From Vibrio rhizosphaerae (GTDB lineage: Bacteria > Pseudomonadota > Gammaproteobacteria > Enterobacterales > Vibrionaceae), in NCBI RefSeq assembly GCF_024347095.1, contig NZ_AP024903.1:372001-436000 (forward strand): a DNA stretch of 64,000 nt, read 5' to 3'. Numbering within the stretch: position 1 is the first letter of the stretch; the number at the start of each line of letters is the position of its first letter. The notes under the pieces were generated by a model. That model was not told the origin of the DNA. It did not search any database and saw only the letters and a list, made by a program, of their open reading frames with translations. The position numbers and the translations under genes were made by a program. Below, piece by piece: positions 32,642 through 41,769 of the stretch.

Positions 32642-33283
32642 TTACAAAGATACTTTCGTCTGATCCGGATTCAGCTTTATGGCTGTCTGTTGACGATCTG
32701 TAAAGACATTTGTATGTATTTCATGTGAGCGTGGGAAATGACTGAACCACTGTGTGGTGAGGTGATCTAACTTGCCACTGTTTTGACAGGTATAAGTATA
32801 CTGAATTGAAAAGGCAGTATGCGTGCCATGCTCATGCTCATCGCCATCATGATGATGTTCTTCATCATGATCCGCATCTTCATCGTGGTCATGGTGGTGC
32901 TCACTTTCATGGGCAGCATCATGATCGTGATGTTCGTGCTCATCTTCATGCTCATGGTGGTGAGCCGTCTGACGCACATTGCTATGTTCAAGTGTACAGC
33001 CAGCCGCTGCATTGATGGTAATCAGATCATCCGCTCGTTTCAGCAGCGCCACGGCTTGATCGAGTGCTTGATGCTCCTGATCGGTTTGTGGCGGATGCTC
33101 AAAACCAACCACATCCATACCCGGAGCCGTGATTTCGACCAATAATGCATCAGCATCCTGAGCTATATTCATTTCGACAACACCGTGAACATGCGCTTCG
33201 TGCTGACGAAAACCTTCTTCGGCTTGTGCTGATACTACTGTCATGAGCCCTGCAACCAATGCAAGGTTATGTATTTTAAACAT
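32642..33283 (-). CDS. zrgA: Zinc uptake protein ZrgA (DUF2796), histidine-rich
   Basis: 213 residues. The signal peptide ends near residue 21 (VSAQA). The DUF2796 domain begins RQHEAHVHGVVEMNIAQDAD and contains EITAPGMDVVGFEHPP. A long His/Asp/Glu linker (about 106-155, with dozens of metal-binding residues) separates it from the C-terminal part (CQNSGKLDHLTTQWFSHFPR). It is a periplasmic zinc-binding component of the Zur-regulated uptake system described in V. cholerae. It lies 207 bases after the DUF2607-like gene. Confidence 0.9.
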   Translation of the reverse strand: MFKIHNLALVAGLMTVVSAQAEEGFRQHEAHVHGVVEMNIAQDADALLVEITAPGMDVVGFEHPPQTDQEHQALDQAVALLKRADDLITINAAAGCTLEHSNVRQTAHHHEHEDEHEHHDHDAAHESEHHHDHDEDADHDEEHHHDGDEHEHGTHTAFSIQYTYTCQNSGKLDHLTTQWFSHFPRSHEIHTNVFTDRQQTAIKLNPDQTKVSL

Positions 33284-33490
33284 GAAAAAAACTCCGTCGT
33301 TAAGAATGATTTAAATCGAATTTATGATGAAAACCTCAGTCTGGCGGGGTTCGATTGAATGCAGAGCGCTCTTGACTATTGTTGTGACCGATTGGATAGC
33401 CCTACTACCGCTTATCATGAGAGCGACACCGATCGAAACATCATGAGTCACCTGCAAATCGCCATTCAGTGAGATGTCCTAAATTGAGGT

Positions 33491-33805
33491 TTACTGAACG
33501 ACTGACGGAGGTGAGCGCGCAAAATAAGCTAAAAATGGCAGACTTATTCTAATGATTTCTGATGTTGGTTCGCTATATCCGTGAGACGCGATAACTGGCA
33601 GAATCGGTACAGAAGATTGAATTGCGTGGTGAATCCCGGCGAATAACTGACAGTCATGATGCTGATGATGCACGGCTAATGTGTCAGCTTGATGAATAAT
33701 ATAAGCTGCGCTCAGCCAGAGCATCAAAAAGATGGTAGCAAGCGCCACCATCTTTCCGGGGAGACGAATCATTGATGGACGAATCGTTTTACTGGCAGCC
33801 AACAT
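33491..33805 (-). CDS. Small histidine-rich DUF2607-like membrane protein, first gene of the Zur-controlled cluster
   Basis: 104 residues from ATG 33805 (MLAASKTIRPSMIRLPGKMV). One N-terminal hydrophobic span (VALATIFLMLWLSAAYIIHQ, about 20-39) is followed by a metal-binding-like motif HHQHHDCQLFAGIHH (about 46-60), and the C-terminus has ARSPP. From memory this is the DUF2607 pattern found beside zrgA in Vibrio. The frame runs upstream to 33847, but that ATG lies within the promoter -10, so the internal start is used. Probably a zinc-handling membrane protein; function unproven. Confidence 0.7.
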   Translation of the reverse strand: MLAASKTIRPSMIRLPGKMVALATIFLMLWLSAAYIIHQADTLAVHHQHHDCQLFAGIHHAIQSSVPILPVIASHGYSEPTSEIIRISLPFLAYFARSPPSVVQ

Positions 33806-33830
33806 CGGACATCCGCAGTGCAAGAGAAAA

Positions 33831-33863
33831 ATGTTATAATATAACAATCAACCGCGGGTGCAA
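33831..33863 (-). promoter_or_regulatory. zrg promoter overlapped by a Zur-box palindrome
   Basis: Minus strand: TTGCAC (33863-33858), 16-base spacer, TATTAT (33841-33836). The palindrome GTTATAATATAAC (33833-33845, within ATGTTATAATATAACAAT) matches the gammaproteobacterial Zur box and covers the -10. Zur with zinc would block RNA polymerase; low zinc would release the five-gene operon. Confidence 0.85.
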
Positions 33864-33892
33864 GTGTTATTCGTATCATGGCCGGCCATCGT

Positions 33893-34522
33893 TCAGAGTG
33901 GCGTGAAGCAAACACCTGTTCCTGCGAGTCCACAATAACCATTCGGATTTTTGGCCAGATATTGCTGGTGGTAACTTTCGGCAAAGTAATAAGGTCCGGC
34001 GGACTGAATCTCCGTGGTGATTTGTCCTCGGCCTTCACTATTGAGTAATTTTTGGTACGTTTGCCGCGAATGTTCAGCGATCAAACGCTGTTTATCGTGA
34101 TAAACATAGATAACCGAACGGTATTGTGTCCCGAGATCATTGCCCTGACGCATCCCCTGCGTGGGATCGTGATTTTCCCAGAAATGCCCGAGTAGGGTTT
34201 CCAGTGAGATTTGTTGCGGCTGATAAATGATTCTGACCACTTCGGCGTGGCCGGTTTGACCGGTACAGACCTCGTCATAAGTCGGGTTCGGTGTATATCC
34301 GCCGGAGTAACCGACTGAGGTAGAAATAACGCCGGGAAGTTGCCAGAACAGTCTTTCCGCACCCCAGAAACAGCCCATCCCGATTAAGATTTTCTGCTGG
34401 CCTTTTTCTGGCTCAGCCGTGAGACGGGTGTGATTGACAAAATGATGGTCTTCTATTTCAAGTGGTGTGAAACGACCTTTCAAAGCAGTTTCTTCTGTAA
34501 CCATCTGTTGTTTGTCTGACAT
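33893..34522 (-). CDS. msrA: Peptide methionine sulfoxide reductase A
   Basis: Reduces Met-S-oxide in proteins. It has 209 residues from ATG 34522 ([21 protein letters not shown] upstream). Catalytic motif [13 protein letters not shown] (about 47-59) holds the nucleophilic cysteine; resolving cysteines are in [15 protein letters not shown] at the C-terminus. The upstream frame to 34576 lacks support. Divergent from tamA, a classic neighbour. Confidence 0.96.
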   Translation of the reverse strand: MSDKQQMVTEETALKGRFTPLEIEDHHFVNHTRLTAEPEKGQQKILIGMGCFWGAERLFWQLPGVISTSVGYSGGYTPNPTYDEVCTGQTGHAEVVRIIYQPQQISLETLLGHFWENHDPTQGMRQGNDLGTQYRSVIYVYHDKQRLIAEHSRQTYQKLLNSEGRGQITTEIQSAGPYYFAESYHQQYLAKNPNGYCGLAGTGVCFTPL

Positions 34523-34973
34523 GAGTTTACCTTTCTTTTCTTCAGGTGAAATATGAATGCTGAACCTTGAGGCCACCGAGTCTATAAATGTAGTGCATTT
34601 TTGATCAGGCGCGAACCCGGTTGTTGTTTTCCTGCGGTTAAAACGAGCAGAACATGATGATGTTGTACTCAGTTGAGTGAAAACTGTTAACTGGCTTCCA
34701 AATGATAGGAGGCCGGCCCCATTTTCTTGGGGTAAATTTTATCGGATATGAACGTATTTGGGGGTGATAGATTCCGCATATCTTATGAATAGCGGTGCCG
34801 TCCCCCCAGGGGGCAGAGCTTTAAATTGCAACAAACCATGTCTGAAATGACCGATGAATGAAATAACAAGTGTGTGAAACAATAAAATTTACGCTGTGCG
34901 TACAGACGAAAAGCGCCTCTACGGTTAAGATATTGTTTTCACGCTTTATCCTGCGATGCTATATAACGGTGGT
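34523..34973. other. Unexplained msrA-tamA intergenic region with alternating G/C tracts
   Basis: 451 bases between divergent genes. Contains CCCCA/TGGGG (34717-34732), GATATG/CATATC (34745-34782), and the runs GGGGG (34760-34764), CCCCCC (34802-34807) and GGGGG (34809-34813). The last three can pair in two mutually exclusive ways. No convincing gene, promoter or repeat family was recognised; tamA and msrA promoters must lie here. Confidence 0.45.
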
Positions 34974-36692
34974 ATGAGACAATATTTTACGCTTTTTGGA
35001 TTACTGTTTGGGCTGTGTTGTTCTGCCGTGTCTGCAGAACGTCAGATCTCCCTTTCCATTGATGGATTGGATGGCGATCTGTCTGACAACGTCGATGCTT
35101 ATCTGTCATCCATTTCACCCCAAGATTATGCCCCGAGTTTACGTTTTCAGGCTCGTGTCAAAGACAATATATCGCAGGCTTTACAAGCGCTGGGTTACTA
35201 TCATCCCGTCATTCGTTTTTCATACAATCAAGCCGATGCGGCAATCACGGTTCATGTGGATCCCGGCCCGCCGACACGCATTGATAGCGTTGATATTCAG
35301 CTTTTGGGAGATGCCCGGCAAGATGAATATTTTCAGCGTGTAGTGCAGGCAAGCCGACTGAAAAAAGGTGAAATCCTCAATCATGCTGATTATGAGCAGT
35401 TGAAGTCTCGGTTACAAAGTCTGGCGTTGGAGCGCGGTTACTTTAATGCAAAGTTTGCCAGCAATCGTCTGGAAATTCTGAAAGATGACAATCTGGCGCG
35501 GGTGGTGCTGCATTTTGACAGTGGGATCCGCTATCGTTTCGGTAAAACCATTATGGTCGGAAGCCAGATTGAATCAGAGCGGGTGGCGTCATTACAGCCC
35601 TACCGCCCCGGAGACCCTTATGAGGTTTCTAAAGTCGGGGAGTTTAATCAGCGTCTCGCAAGCACCGATTGGTTTTCTTCGGTTTTGGTTGAACCGGATT
35701 TGAGTCAGCTGGATTCACAACAAGACTTATCGATGCATGTCACCTTGACACCAGCCAGCCAGAATCAGATTGAAACGGGGGCCGGTTATTCGACAGACGT
35801 CGGACCAACGGTATTACTGAAGTGGAATAAGCCGTGGATCAATAACAAGGGGCATAGCTTCAGCAGTAGTTTCTCTCTGTCCAATCCGGAACAGCGTGTG
35901 ACCGCGAGTTATAAAATACCGCTGGAAGATGTATTGAATCAGTATTACGAACTGCAATACGGGCTGAAACGGGTCGACAAGCTGGATACAAAAAGTATTG
36001 AATCGAACCTCTCGGTTGAACGGCATTGGCGGTTATCGAATGGCTGGCAGCGGACGTTATTTACCCGTTATCTGATAGAGAATTATGAGTTGGGGACGCT
36101 CGATGACGTCGGCCAATTTGTTTTACCGGGGATTACACTTTCCCGGACTCGGGTTAGAGGTAAGCGCTTGCTCACTTGGGGAGATAAAGAAACACTAACA
36201 CTAGAATACGGTAATAAGAATTTGCACTCAGAAACCGATATTTTAAGAATTCAAGCAGGGACGTCGTGGATTCGGACCTATGAAGAACATCATCGCGGAT
36301 TATTCCGTTTGGCGGGCGGCGCCAATTTTGTGGATGATTTTAATCAGGTTTCTCCGTCACTGCGGTTTTTTGCCGGGGGGGATAACAGTATTCGCGGTTA
36401 TTCGTATGAGTCGATCTCGCCGCGAGATGCCAAAGGTGCGCTGAGCGGGGCTAAGTATCTGGCGACGGCATCACTGGAGTATCAATACAATCTCTATGGT
36501 AACTGGTGGGCGGCACTGTTTTACGATTATGGTGATGCGTTTAATACCTCGCCAAATTGGAAACGTGGTACGGGCGTTGGTGTGCGTTGGGTCTCGCCGA
36601 TTGGTCCGGTGCGTCTTGATTTTGCCTGGGGGCTGGATGCGACACCGGGTGATGAATTCCATATTCACTTCACATTAGGGCCGGATTTATGA
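34974..36692 (+). CDS. tamA: Translocation and assembly module subunit TamA
   Basis: Omp85-family outer-membrane protein that works with TamB in envelope assembly and lipid transport. It has 572 residues from ATG 34974: signal peptide MRQYFTLFGLLFGLCCSAVSA, three POTRA domains (about 22-260), and a C-terminal 16-strand barrel with the lid-lock motif region SIRGYSYESISPRDAKGALS (about 473-492) and terminal VRLDFAWGLD. The stop overlaps tamB by four bases (ATGA). Confidence 0.96.
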   Translation: MRQYFTLFGLLFGLCCSAVSAERQISLSIDGLDGDLSDNVDAYLSSISPQDYAPSLRFQARVKDNISQALQALGYYHPVIRFSYNQADAAITVHVDPGPPTRIDSVDIQLLGDARQDEYFQRVVQASRLKKGEILNHADYEQLKSRLQSLALERGYFNAKFASNRLEILKDDNLARVVLHFDSGIRYRFGKTIMVGSQIESERVASLQPYRPGDPYEVSKVGEFNQRLASTDWFSSVLVEPDLSQLDSQQDLSMHVTLTPASQNQIETGAGYSTDVGPTVLLKWNKPWINNKGHSFSSSFSLSNPEQRVTASYKIPLEDVLNQYYELQYGLKRVDKLDTKSIESNLSVERHWRLSNGWQRTLFTRYLIENYELGTLDDVGQFVLPGITLSRTRVRGKRLLTWGDKETLTLEYGNKNLHSETDILRIQAGTSWIRTYEEHHRGLFRLAGGANFVDDFNQVSPSLRFFAGGDNSIRGYSYESISPRDAKGALSGAKYLATASLEYQYNLYGNWWAALFYDYGDAFNTSPNWKRGTGVGVRWVSPIGPVRLDFAWGLDATPGDEFHIHFTLGPDL

Positions 36693-39600
36693 TTCGGTTG
36701 GCGCTGCGTACCAGTCAATGGCTGATGATTGCGACCGGATTGCTTCTTGCGGCATTGATTGCGTTGACTGGGTTTTTGCTTTATACGCCAGCCGGGTTAC
36801 ATCTGGCGGTTTTAGGTGCTGAGCAGTTTGTCCCCGGCTTACAGATCCGGCGTGCGGAAGGGATTTTAGCCGGAAAGCTCGATTTGTATGATGTGGCATA
36901 CCAAGATTCACAGACGCCAGTGAAGCTCCGGCTGGAACATGTCGGATTATCGGTCCGCAGTCGTTGTCTGTTTCAGCCTGCATTGTGCCTTGACTCACTG
37001 AAAGTCAGCCATGTGCAGGTTTCAGTCGCAGAAAGTAACGCACCTTCCGATACGGATAAGGATAACTCAGCAGCAGAGACGGTTTTCAATTTACCAATAC
37101 CGTTGTCGATCACTCACTTCTCACTGGAAGATGTGACGCTGGTCTTGCCGCAGACGCAATTACAGTGGCAAACGTTAAATGGCGGACTGTCATGGTATCG
37201 CAGTCGTCTGACACTGGATAAAGTCGCACTCAAGCAGACTCGTCTCGAACTGGCATCGTCAGCTGAAGCCCAACCGGCCGCAGCGTCGTCGTTGGACAAC
37301 TTCTCCTATCCTGCGGTGACATTACCCGACATATGGATTCCGATGGACATCCGTCTCAATCAATTCCAGTTGACGGATATGTATATCCGTGGGGAAAGCG
37401 AGCGTCAGATTCAAACGCTCCGATTATCCGCACAGGCGTACCGACATAAGATCCGCATCGAACATTTGGATGTTGCCACGCCAGAAATTGAAGCCGATGG
37501 CCATGGCAATATATCGTTATCCGGAGATTATCCACTGGATATTCACATGAATTCAGTACTACATCTGCCTGAGATAGCGGGACAACGCGTGACCGCCGAA
37601 GCGAGTGGCAGTCTGGGCAAAATGCAGCTTGCTGCCACATTGGGAGAACGGATTCAGGGAAGTCTTTCGGCACAACTTGAGCCGCTGACTGCTGGTTTCC
37701 CTTTCGATATCACGGTGAATAATCTGGGTGGACAGTGGCCACTCTCCGGTACTGCGCAGTATCAACTGGATCTGGGGCAGGTCAGTCTGGCAGGTCAGCT
37801 TGATCAGTATCGGCTTGCTTTACAAGGGTTGATTCACGGCCAAGAGATACCCGCTACTCAGGTTGATATTACTGGTCAGGGAACCCTCACTCAGCTCCAA
37901 CTTTCAGCATTACAAGTCAAGACACTGAATGGTGTGATTACCGGAAAGAGTCAGCTTGACTGGCATAAAGCGTTCACGCTCAGTTCGCAGTTATCCTTCC
38001 AAAAAATTGAGCCTCAGGCGCAGTGGCCGGATATTTCGGGGCAATTGGATGGGCAGATTGATCTTAAGGCAGCGCTATCCGGCAAAACATGGCAACTTGA
38101 TGTGGCTCAGCTTGAACTGAACGGGCAACTGCAACAATATCCACTGCATGTGTCCGGGCCTTTGACCCTCGCCGGTGAAACCGATAGTAATCAGATCCAA
38201 GCCTCGACGCCGGCTCTGGTACTTTCCCATGGTAAAAATCAACTTCGGCTCAAGGGCACGTTAGATCAACGCTGGGATATGAATGTACATCTCTCTGTCC
38301 CGGATTTATCGAAAAGTCTCCCGGACGGGAAAGGCAATATTCAAGGCGATATTCGTTTGCGGGGCAGTTTCCGCCATCCTGAAGCACAGGTCGCTCTGAC
38401 CGGCACGCAAGTGGAGTGGCAGGATCAAATCCAAGCCAGTCAGGTCTCTTTGCAAGGCAACATCAGTGATTTGATGCAAGGGCGTGGTGATGTCGTGCTG
38501 AATTTACAGCAAGGACGTTATCAGCAATATAGGCTGAAAACTGTCAGGTTAAGCGGGCGCGGAGACTTATCCCAACACCGATTCAATCTCGATGCGGATA
38601 CATCGGAAGGACGGGTTAAGCTTGCAGTATCCGGGGCGACTGATCGTGCGTTTCATCGCTGGCAAGGGACATTGCATCAAGCCTCTTTATCGCGGGAAAA
38701 ACATCAGTTGACACTTCAGTCTCCCGTACGCATCGATTGGCTTTCGGCAACCCGACAATTCAGTGTGCAGGCCCATTGTTGGCAGGATCAATCTTCTTCA
38801 TTGTGTCTTGATCAAGACATTACGATCAGCCCGGCATCCGGGCAGTTAGCTTTGTCTTTGCATCAACTTGACTTAGCGCGTCTGGCCGACTTTTCGCCGG
38901 AACTGTTGCCGGAAAATACCACCCTGAAAGGACGCGTCAATGCGAAAGCATTTCTGATGTGGCAACAGGGAAAAGACCAACAACTGCCCCCGAAAGCTCA
39001 ATTAACGGTGCGTGTTGAACAAGGTCAGCTACAACAGCAAATCGCGATGAAATCGCTGGTGGTCGCATGGCACAAGATGAATTTTCAAATGGATCTCAAA
39101 GACAACCATCTGGCGGCCACCGGTCAGATCGATCTGGCGGAACATGGTGCACTTGACTTAGCGGTGAAAATTCCGGATATCCGGCAACAGCAGCGTGAGG
39201 TGATGGCAAACATCGGTATTCAGCGGTTGGATCTGAGCTTGATACAACCTCTGTTAGGCGTTTACAGTGAGTTCGGCGCCATCACTGACGGAAACCTCAA
39301 AGTCCATGGCGATTTGTTACATCCTCAGGTCACAGGAAAACTGACCGTCAGTCAAATTCAGTTACAGGGGCAAGTGACACCGGTCGATATTCGTCAGGGG
39401 AATATTGATATCCAATTTAAGGGCTATCAGGCCGAACTGACGGCATTGGTCAAAACCCCGGAAGGGGAGTTGCATCTTCAGGGCGATGCGGATTGGACGC
39501 GACTCGATGACTGGGCGGTTCATTCCCGGTTATATGCCGATGGTGTCGATATCGATTTTCCGCCTTACGTCAAGCTCAAGGCTATCCCGGATATGACCCT

Positions 39601-40468
39601 GACATTGACACCGAAAGTCGCGCGAGTGGAAGGTTCGGTTGAATTACCCGAAGGGAAGATTACGGTTGATAAACTCCCGGATAGCGCAGTGAAGGTGTCA
39701 TCGGATCAAGTCATTATTCAAGACGCTCAACCGATCAAACAGACGCAATCACTACCGTTTACTCTGGAAAGTAAAGTGACGGTGAAGATAGGATCTGGCG
39801 TTCAGCTGTCAGCCTTCGGTCTGGATGGCAAGTTGCAAGGTGAGGTGACGATCTCCCAGCGAGACAACACGCCATTTATGACCGGAGAAGTGAATATTCT
39901 GAACGGGACCTATCGCTCGCTGGGACAAGATTTGGTCATTCAACAAGGTAAAGTGATTCTGAATGGGCCGATCAGCCAGCCCTATGTGTCGATTACCGCA
40001 ATTCGGAACCCGAATAATATTGCTGATAATGTCACTGCCGGGATCAAAGTGAACGGACCGGCAGATAATCCGTCCGTGTCAGTTTTTTCAGAGCCGGCCA
40101 TGGCGCAGGCAAATGCGCTCTCTTACTTAATCCGCGGACAAAATCTCGATGCAGAGTCAAACAATGGTGCATTGACCACAAGCCTGATTGGTTTGAGCCT
40201 TGCCCAGAGCGGAAAATTGGTTGGCGAGATCGGTCAGGCATTTGGCGTTCAGGATCTCCAGTTAGATACCTCCGGCTCGGGAGACAAGTCTCAGGTGACG
40301 GTCAGTGGTTATATTTTACCGGGATTGCAAGTGAAATACGGGGTTGGTATTTTTAACTCTGTCGGTGAGTTTACGGTGCGTTATCGGCTGATGAGTGATC
40401 TGTATATTGAAGCGATCTCCGGGCTGACGAGTACCATGAATGTTCTGTATCAGTTTGAGTTTGACTAA
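36689..40468 (+). CDS. tamB: Translocation and assembly module subunit TamB
   Basis: AsmA-like bridge protein spanning the periplasm; partner of TamA, and with YhdP/YdbH implicated in phospholipid transport. It has 1259 residues: one N-terminal membrane anchor (LMIATGLLLAALIALTGFLL, about 12-31), a very long repetitive beta-strand region forming a hydrophobic groove, and the conserved DUF490/TamB C-terminus (ILNGTYRSLGQDLVIQQGKV; VKYGVGIFNSVGEFTVRYRL). Translationally coupled to tamA. Confidence 0.96.
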   Translation: MIRLALRTSQWLMIATGLLLAALIALTGFLLYTPAGLHLAVLGAEQFVPGLQIRRAEGILAGKLDLYDVAYQDSQTPVKLRLEHVGLSVRSRCLFQPALCLDSLKVSHVQVSVAESNAPSDTDKDNSAAETVFNLPIPLSITHFSLEDVTLVLPQTQLQWQTLNGGLSWYRSRLTLDKVALKQTRLELASSAEAQPAAASSLDNFSYPAVTLPDIWIPMDIRLNQFQLTDMYIRGESERQIQTLRLSAQAYRHKIRIEHLDVATPEIEADGHGNISLSGDYPLDIHMNSVLHLPEIAGQRVTAEASGSLGKMQLAATLGERIQGSLSAQLEPLTAGFPFDITVNNLGGQWPLSGTAQYQLDLGQVSLAGQLDQYRLALQGLIHGQEIPATQVDITGQGTLTQLQLSALQVKTLNGVITGKSQLDWHKAFTLSSQLSFQKIEPQAQWPDISGQLDGQIDLKAALSGKTWQLDVAQLELNGQLQQYPLHVSGPLTLAGETDSNQIQASTPALVLSHGKNQLRLKGTLDQRWDMNVHLSVPDLSKSLPDGKGNIQGDIRLRGSFRHPEAQVALTGTQVEWQDQIQASQVSLQGNISDLMQGRGDVVLNLQQGRYQQYRLKTVRLSGRGDLSQHRFNLDADTSEGRVKLAVSGATDRAFHRWQGTLHQASLSREKHQLTLQSPVRIDWLSATRQFSVQAHCWQDQSSSLCLDQDITISPASGQLALSLHQLDLARLADFSPELLPENTTLKGRVNAKAFLMWQQGKDQQLPPKAQLTVRVEQGQLQQQIAMKSLVVAWHKMNFQMDLKDNHLAATGQIDLAEHGALDLAVKIPDIRQQQREVMANIGIQRLDLSLIQPLLGVYSEFGAITDGNLKVHGDLLHPQVTGKLTVSQIQLQGQVTPVDIRQGNIDIQFKGYQAELTALVKTPEGELHLQGDADWTRLDDWAVHSRLYADGVDIDFPPYVKLKAIPDMTLTLTPKVARVEGSVELPEGKITVDKLPDSAVKVSSDQVIIQDAQPIKQTQSLPFTLESKVTVKIGSGVQLSAFGLDGKLQGEVTISQRDNTPFMTGEVNILNGTYRSLGQDLVIQQGKVILNGPISQPYVSITAIRNPNNIADNVTAGIKVNGPADNPSVSVFSEPAMAQANALSYLIRGQNLDAESNNGALTTSLIGLSLAQSGKLVGEIGQAFGVQDLQLDTSGSGDKSQVTVSGYILPGLQVKYGVGIFNSVGEFTVRYRLMSDLYIEAISGLTSTMNVLYQFEFD

Positions 40469-40626
40469 GGGACGAGTGACGGCTTGGCGTCGCGGATTCG
40501 TCATTCATGATGAAAGACGACCCTATTGCATGATTTCTACGGCGGCAACGTCTATGGTTAGAGAGATCATGATGAAAGGCTGGGGTCTGACTCTGATCGA
40601 CGTGTGAGAATAAACAAGGAGTGTTT

Positions 40627-40977
40627 ATGCAGCAGCATTTAGTGTTTGTCTACGGGACGTTGCGTGACGGAGAAGATAATCACTGGTATCTGGGAGAAAG
40701 CCCGATGCTGGGATACTACGAAACGCCACCGGAATTCACCCTGTATGATCTCGGGCCTTACCCGGGATTGATTGAGGGCCATCAGTCGGTCATGGGAGAA
40801 ATCTATGTCGTGGATGAACAGACGTTATCCCGTCTTGATGAGCTGGAAGATGTGCCGGTTGAATACCGCCGGGAGCAAATCGAAACGCCTTTCGGCATGG
40901 CTTGGATCTATTTCTATCAGGATGTATCCAAGTTAACGCAGGCGATCGCATCCGGAGACTGGTGCCAGCGGATTTGA
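40627..40977 (+). CDS. ytfP: Gamma-glutamylcyclotransferase-like protein YtfP
   Basis: 116 residues, AIG2/GGCT fold. The start signature FVYGTLRDGEDNHWYLG (about 7-23) forms the substrate-pocket loop, and Glu in VDEQTLSRLDELEDVP (about 63-78) is the expected catalytic region. ATG 40627 is chosen because AAGGAG is five bases upstream. Follows tamB as in E. coli. The biological substrate of YtfP is not established. Confidence 0.92.
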   Translation: MQQHLVFVYGTLRDGEDNHWYLGESPMLGYYETPPEFTLYDLGPYPGLIEGHQSVMGEIYVVDEQTLSRLDELEDVPVEYRREQIETPFGMAWIYFYQDVSKLTQAIASGDWCQRI

Positions 40978-41201
40978 GGTTGTCATTTCAGAGATGTACC
41001 TATAGATGCGTACCCATGATGACTCTCGTGGTGTTATGTGGTGCGCCCTGCCCAAATTAATTTCAATTAAATAGGCTTGCCACAGGATAGAGAAATCCCT
41101 TATTTTATCGAGTGTTATAAGTGACTACCTAGATAAGAATTTGCACACGATTCTCTGCAATGTCTTGCTATGTATATTGAGTCAAAATTGGAACTTTCAG
41201 A

Positions 41202-41546
41202 ATGAGAAAAACTATGAAATACATTTGTTTTCTACTACTAATGGCTGTTTTTAATGGTCAGTCTTTGGCTTCGGATAATCTAACCGGTCATGTGGTTTAT
41301 ACGGGGTTATATGGTGATGGCAGGTTCTTTATCGCTACAGATACGCAAATCAATGAACCGGGCTGCACAAAGACTAGGATAGATGTTGCTCCAAATCACC
41401 CGCAAATTGACAGATGGTTAAGTATTGCCTTGGCTGCGAATGCGACGGGGAAACTTGTTCAATTCAAAACCAATGGTTGCTATAAAGATCATCCGACGCT
41501 GGATACTACAGATAGCTCTTGGTTCCATAGTAAGTTCTCTGATTAG
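41202..41546 (+). CDS. Small secreted orphan protein, function unknown
   Basis: 114 residues. Signal peptide MKYICFLLLMAVFNGQSLAS, starting at codon 5 (41214 is the alternative start). The mature part is about 90 residues with two cysteines (INEPGCTKTRID; FKTNGCYKDHP) that could form a disulfide, and a HPQIDRWLSIALAANATGKL segment. I do not recognise the family. Codons and flanks are more AT-rich than the neighbours, and a transposase scrap lies 51 bases downstream, so it may be acquired. The promoter is unclear (TATATT at 41173-41178). Confidence 0.65.
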   Translation: MRKTMKYICFLLLMAVFNGQSLASDNLTGHVVYTGLYGDGRFFIATDTQINEPGCTKTRIDVAPNHPQIDRWLSIALAANATGKLVQFKTNGCYKDHPTLDTTDSSWFHSKFSD

Positions 41547-41596
41547 AGACATATACAATAACAAACGTTGAGGGTTTCTGATCGGATTGGATTCCT

Positions 41597-41689
41597 CCCT
41601 TTTTTGACACGTTCAACAACGCCTAATTTAAAGGCTAATGTGTAATCTCGTGTAATGAGCTTGTGGCTTGAATAAGTTGGTGTTGCCAT
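41597..41689 (-). pseudogene. IS3-type transposase OrfA N-terminal remnant
   Basis: About 31 codons from ATG 41689 read MATPTYSSHKLITRDYTLAF then KLGVVERVKKG. This resembles the start of IS3-family OrfA helix-turn-helix proteins (typically RRDYTLAFKLxVVxQVEKGE). Similarity ends at KKG and the frame continues into unrelated sequence to a stop at 41543. No orfB, terminal inverted repeat or target duplication was seen. It is a degraded fragment, not a functional element. Confidence 0.6.
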
Positions 41690-41722
41690 AGAGAGAAGTC
41701 TTGGGACGGGATACCACCAAAT

Positions 41723-41754
41723 AAAAAAGGAGAGATCAACATCTCTCCTTTTTT
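41723..41754. terminator. Bidirectional intrinsic terminator downstream of ppa
   Basis: AAAAAAGGAGAGAT/ATCTCTCCTTTTTT is a perfect 14-bp stem with a four-base loop and six T's on either strand. It ends the ppa transcript (stop 41770, minus strand) and can stop readthrough from the orphan-gene side. Confidence 0.93.
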
Positions 41755-41769
41755 CAGTCAAAAGACCGA

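Noticed and set aside
32806..33145. Open plus-strand frames across zrgA, one of them Met/Ile-rich and membrane-like, the other His-rich
   Set aside because: They are antisense images of the His/Asp/Glu-rich linker: CAT and GAT repeats read as ATG and ATC on the other strand. zrgA has signal peptide, domain and operon support.
33363..33372. AGAGCGCTCT palindrome between the DUF2607-like gene and zrgA, and ATGGCCGGCCAT at 33878-33889
   Set aside because: Short palindromes without spacing, repetition or family match; such sites occur by chance in a window of this size.
41571..41606. Terminator after the orphan secreted gene, suggested by TTTTTT at 41601-41606
   Set aside because: The preceding sequence gives only two three-pair helices with an internal loop, and the T-run is part of the transposase remnant frame.
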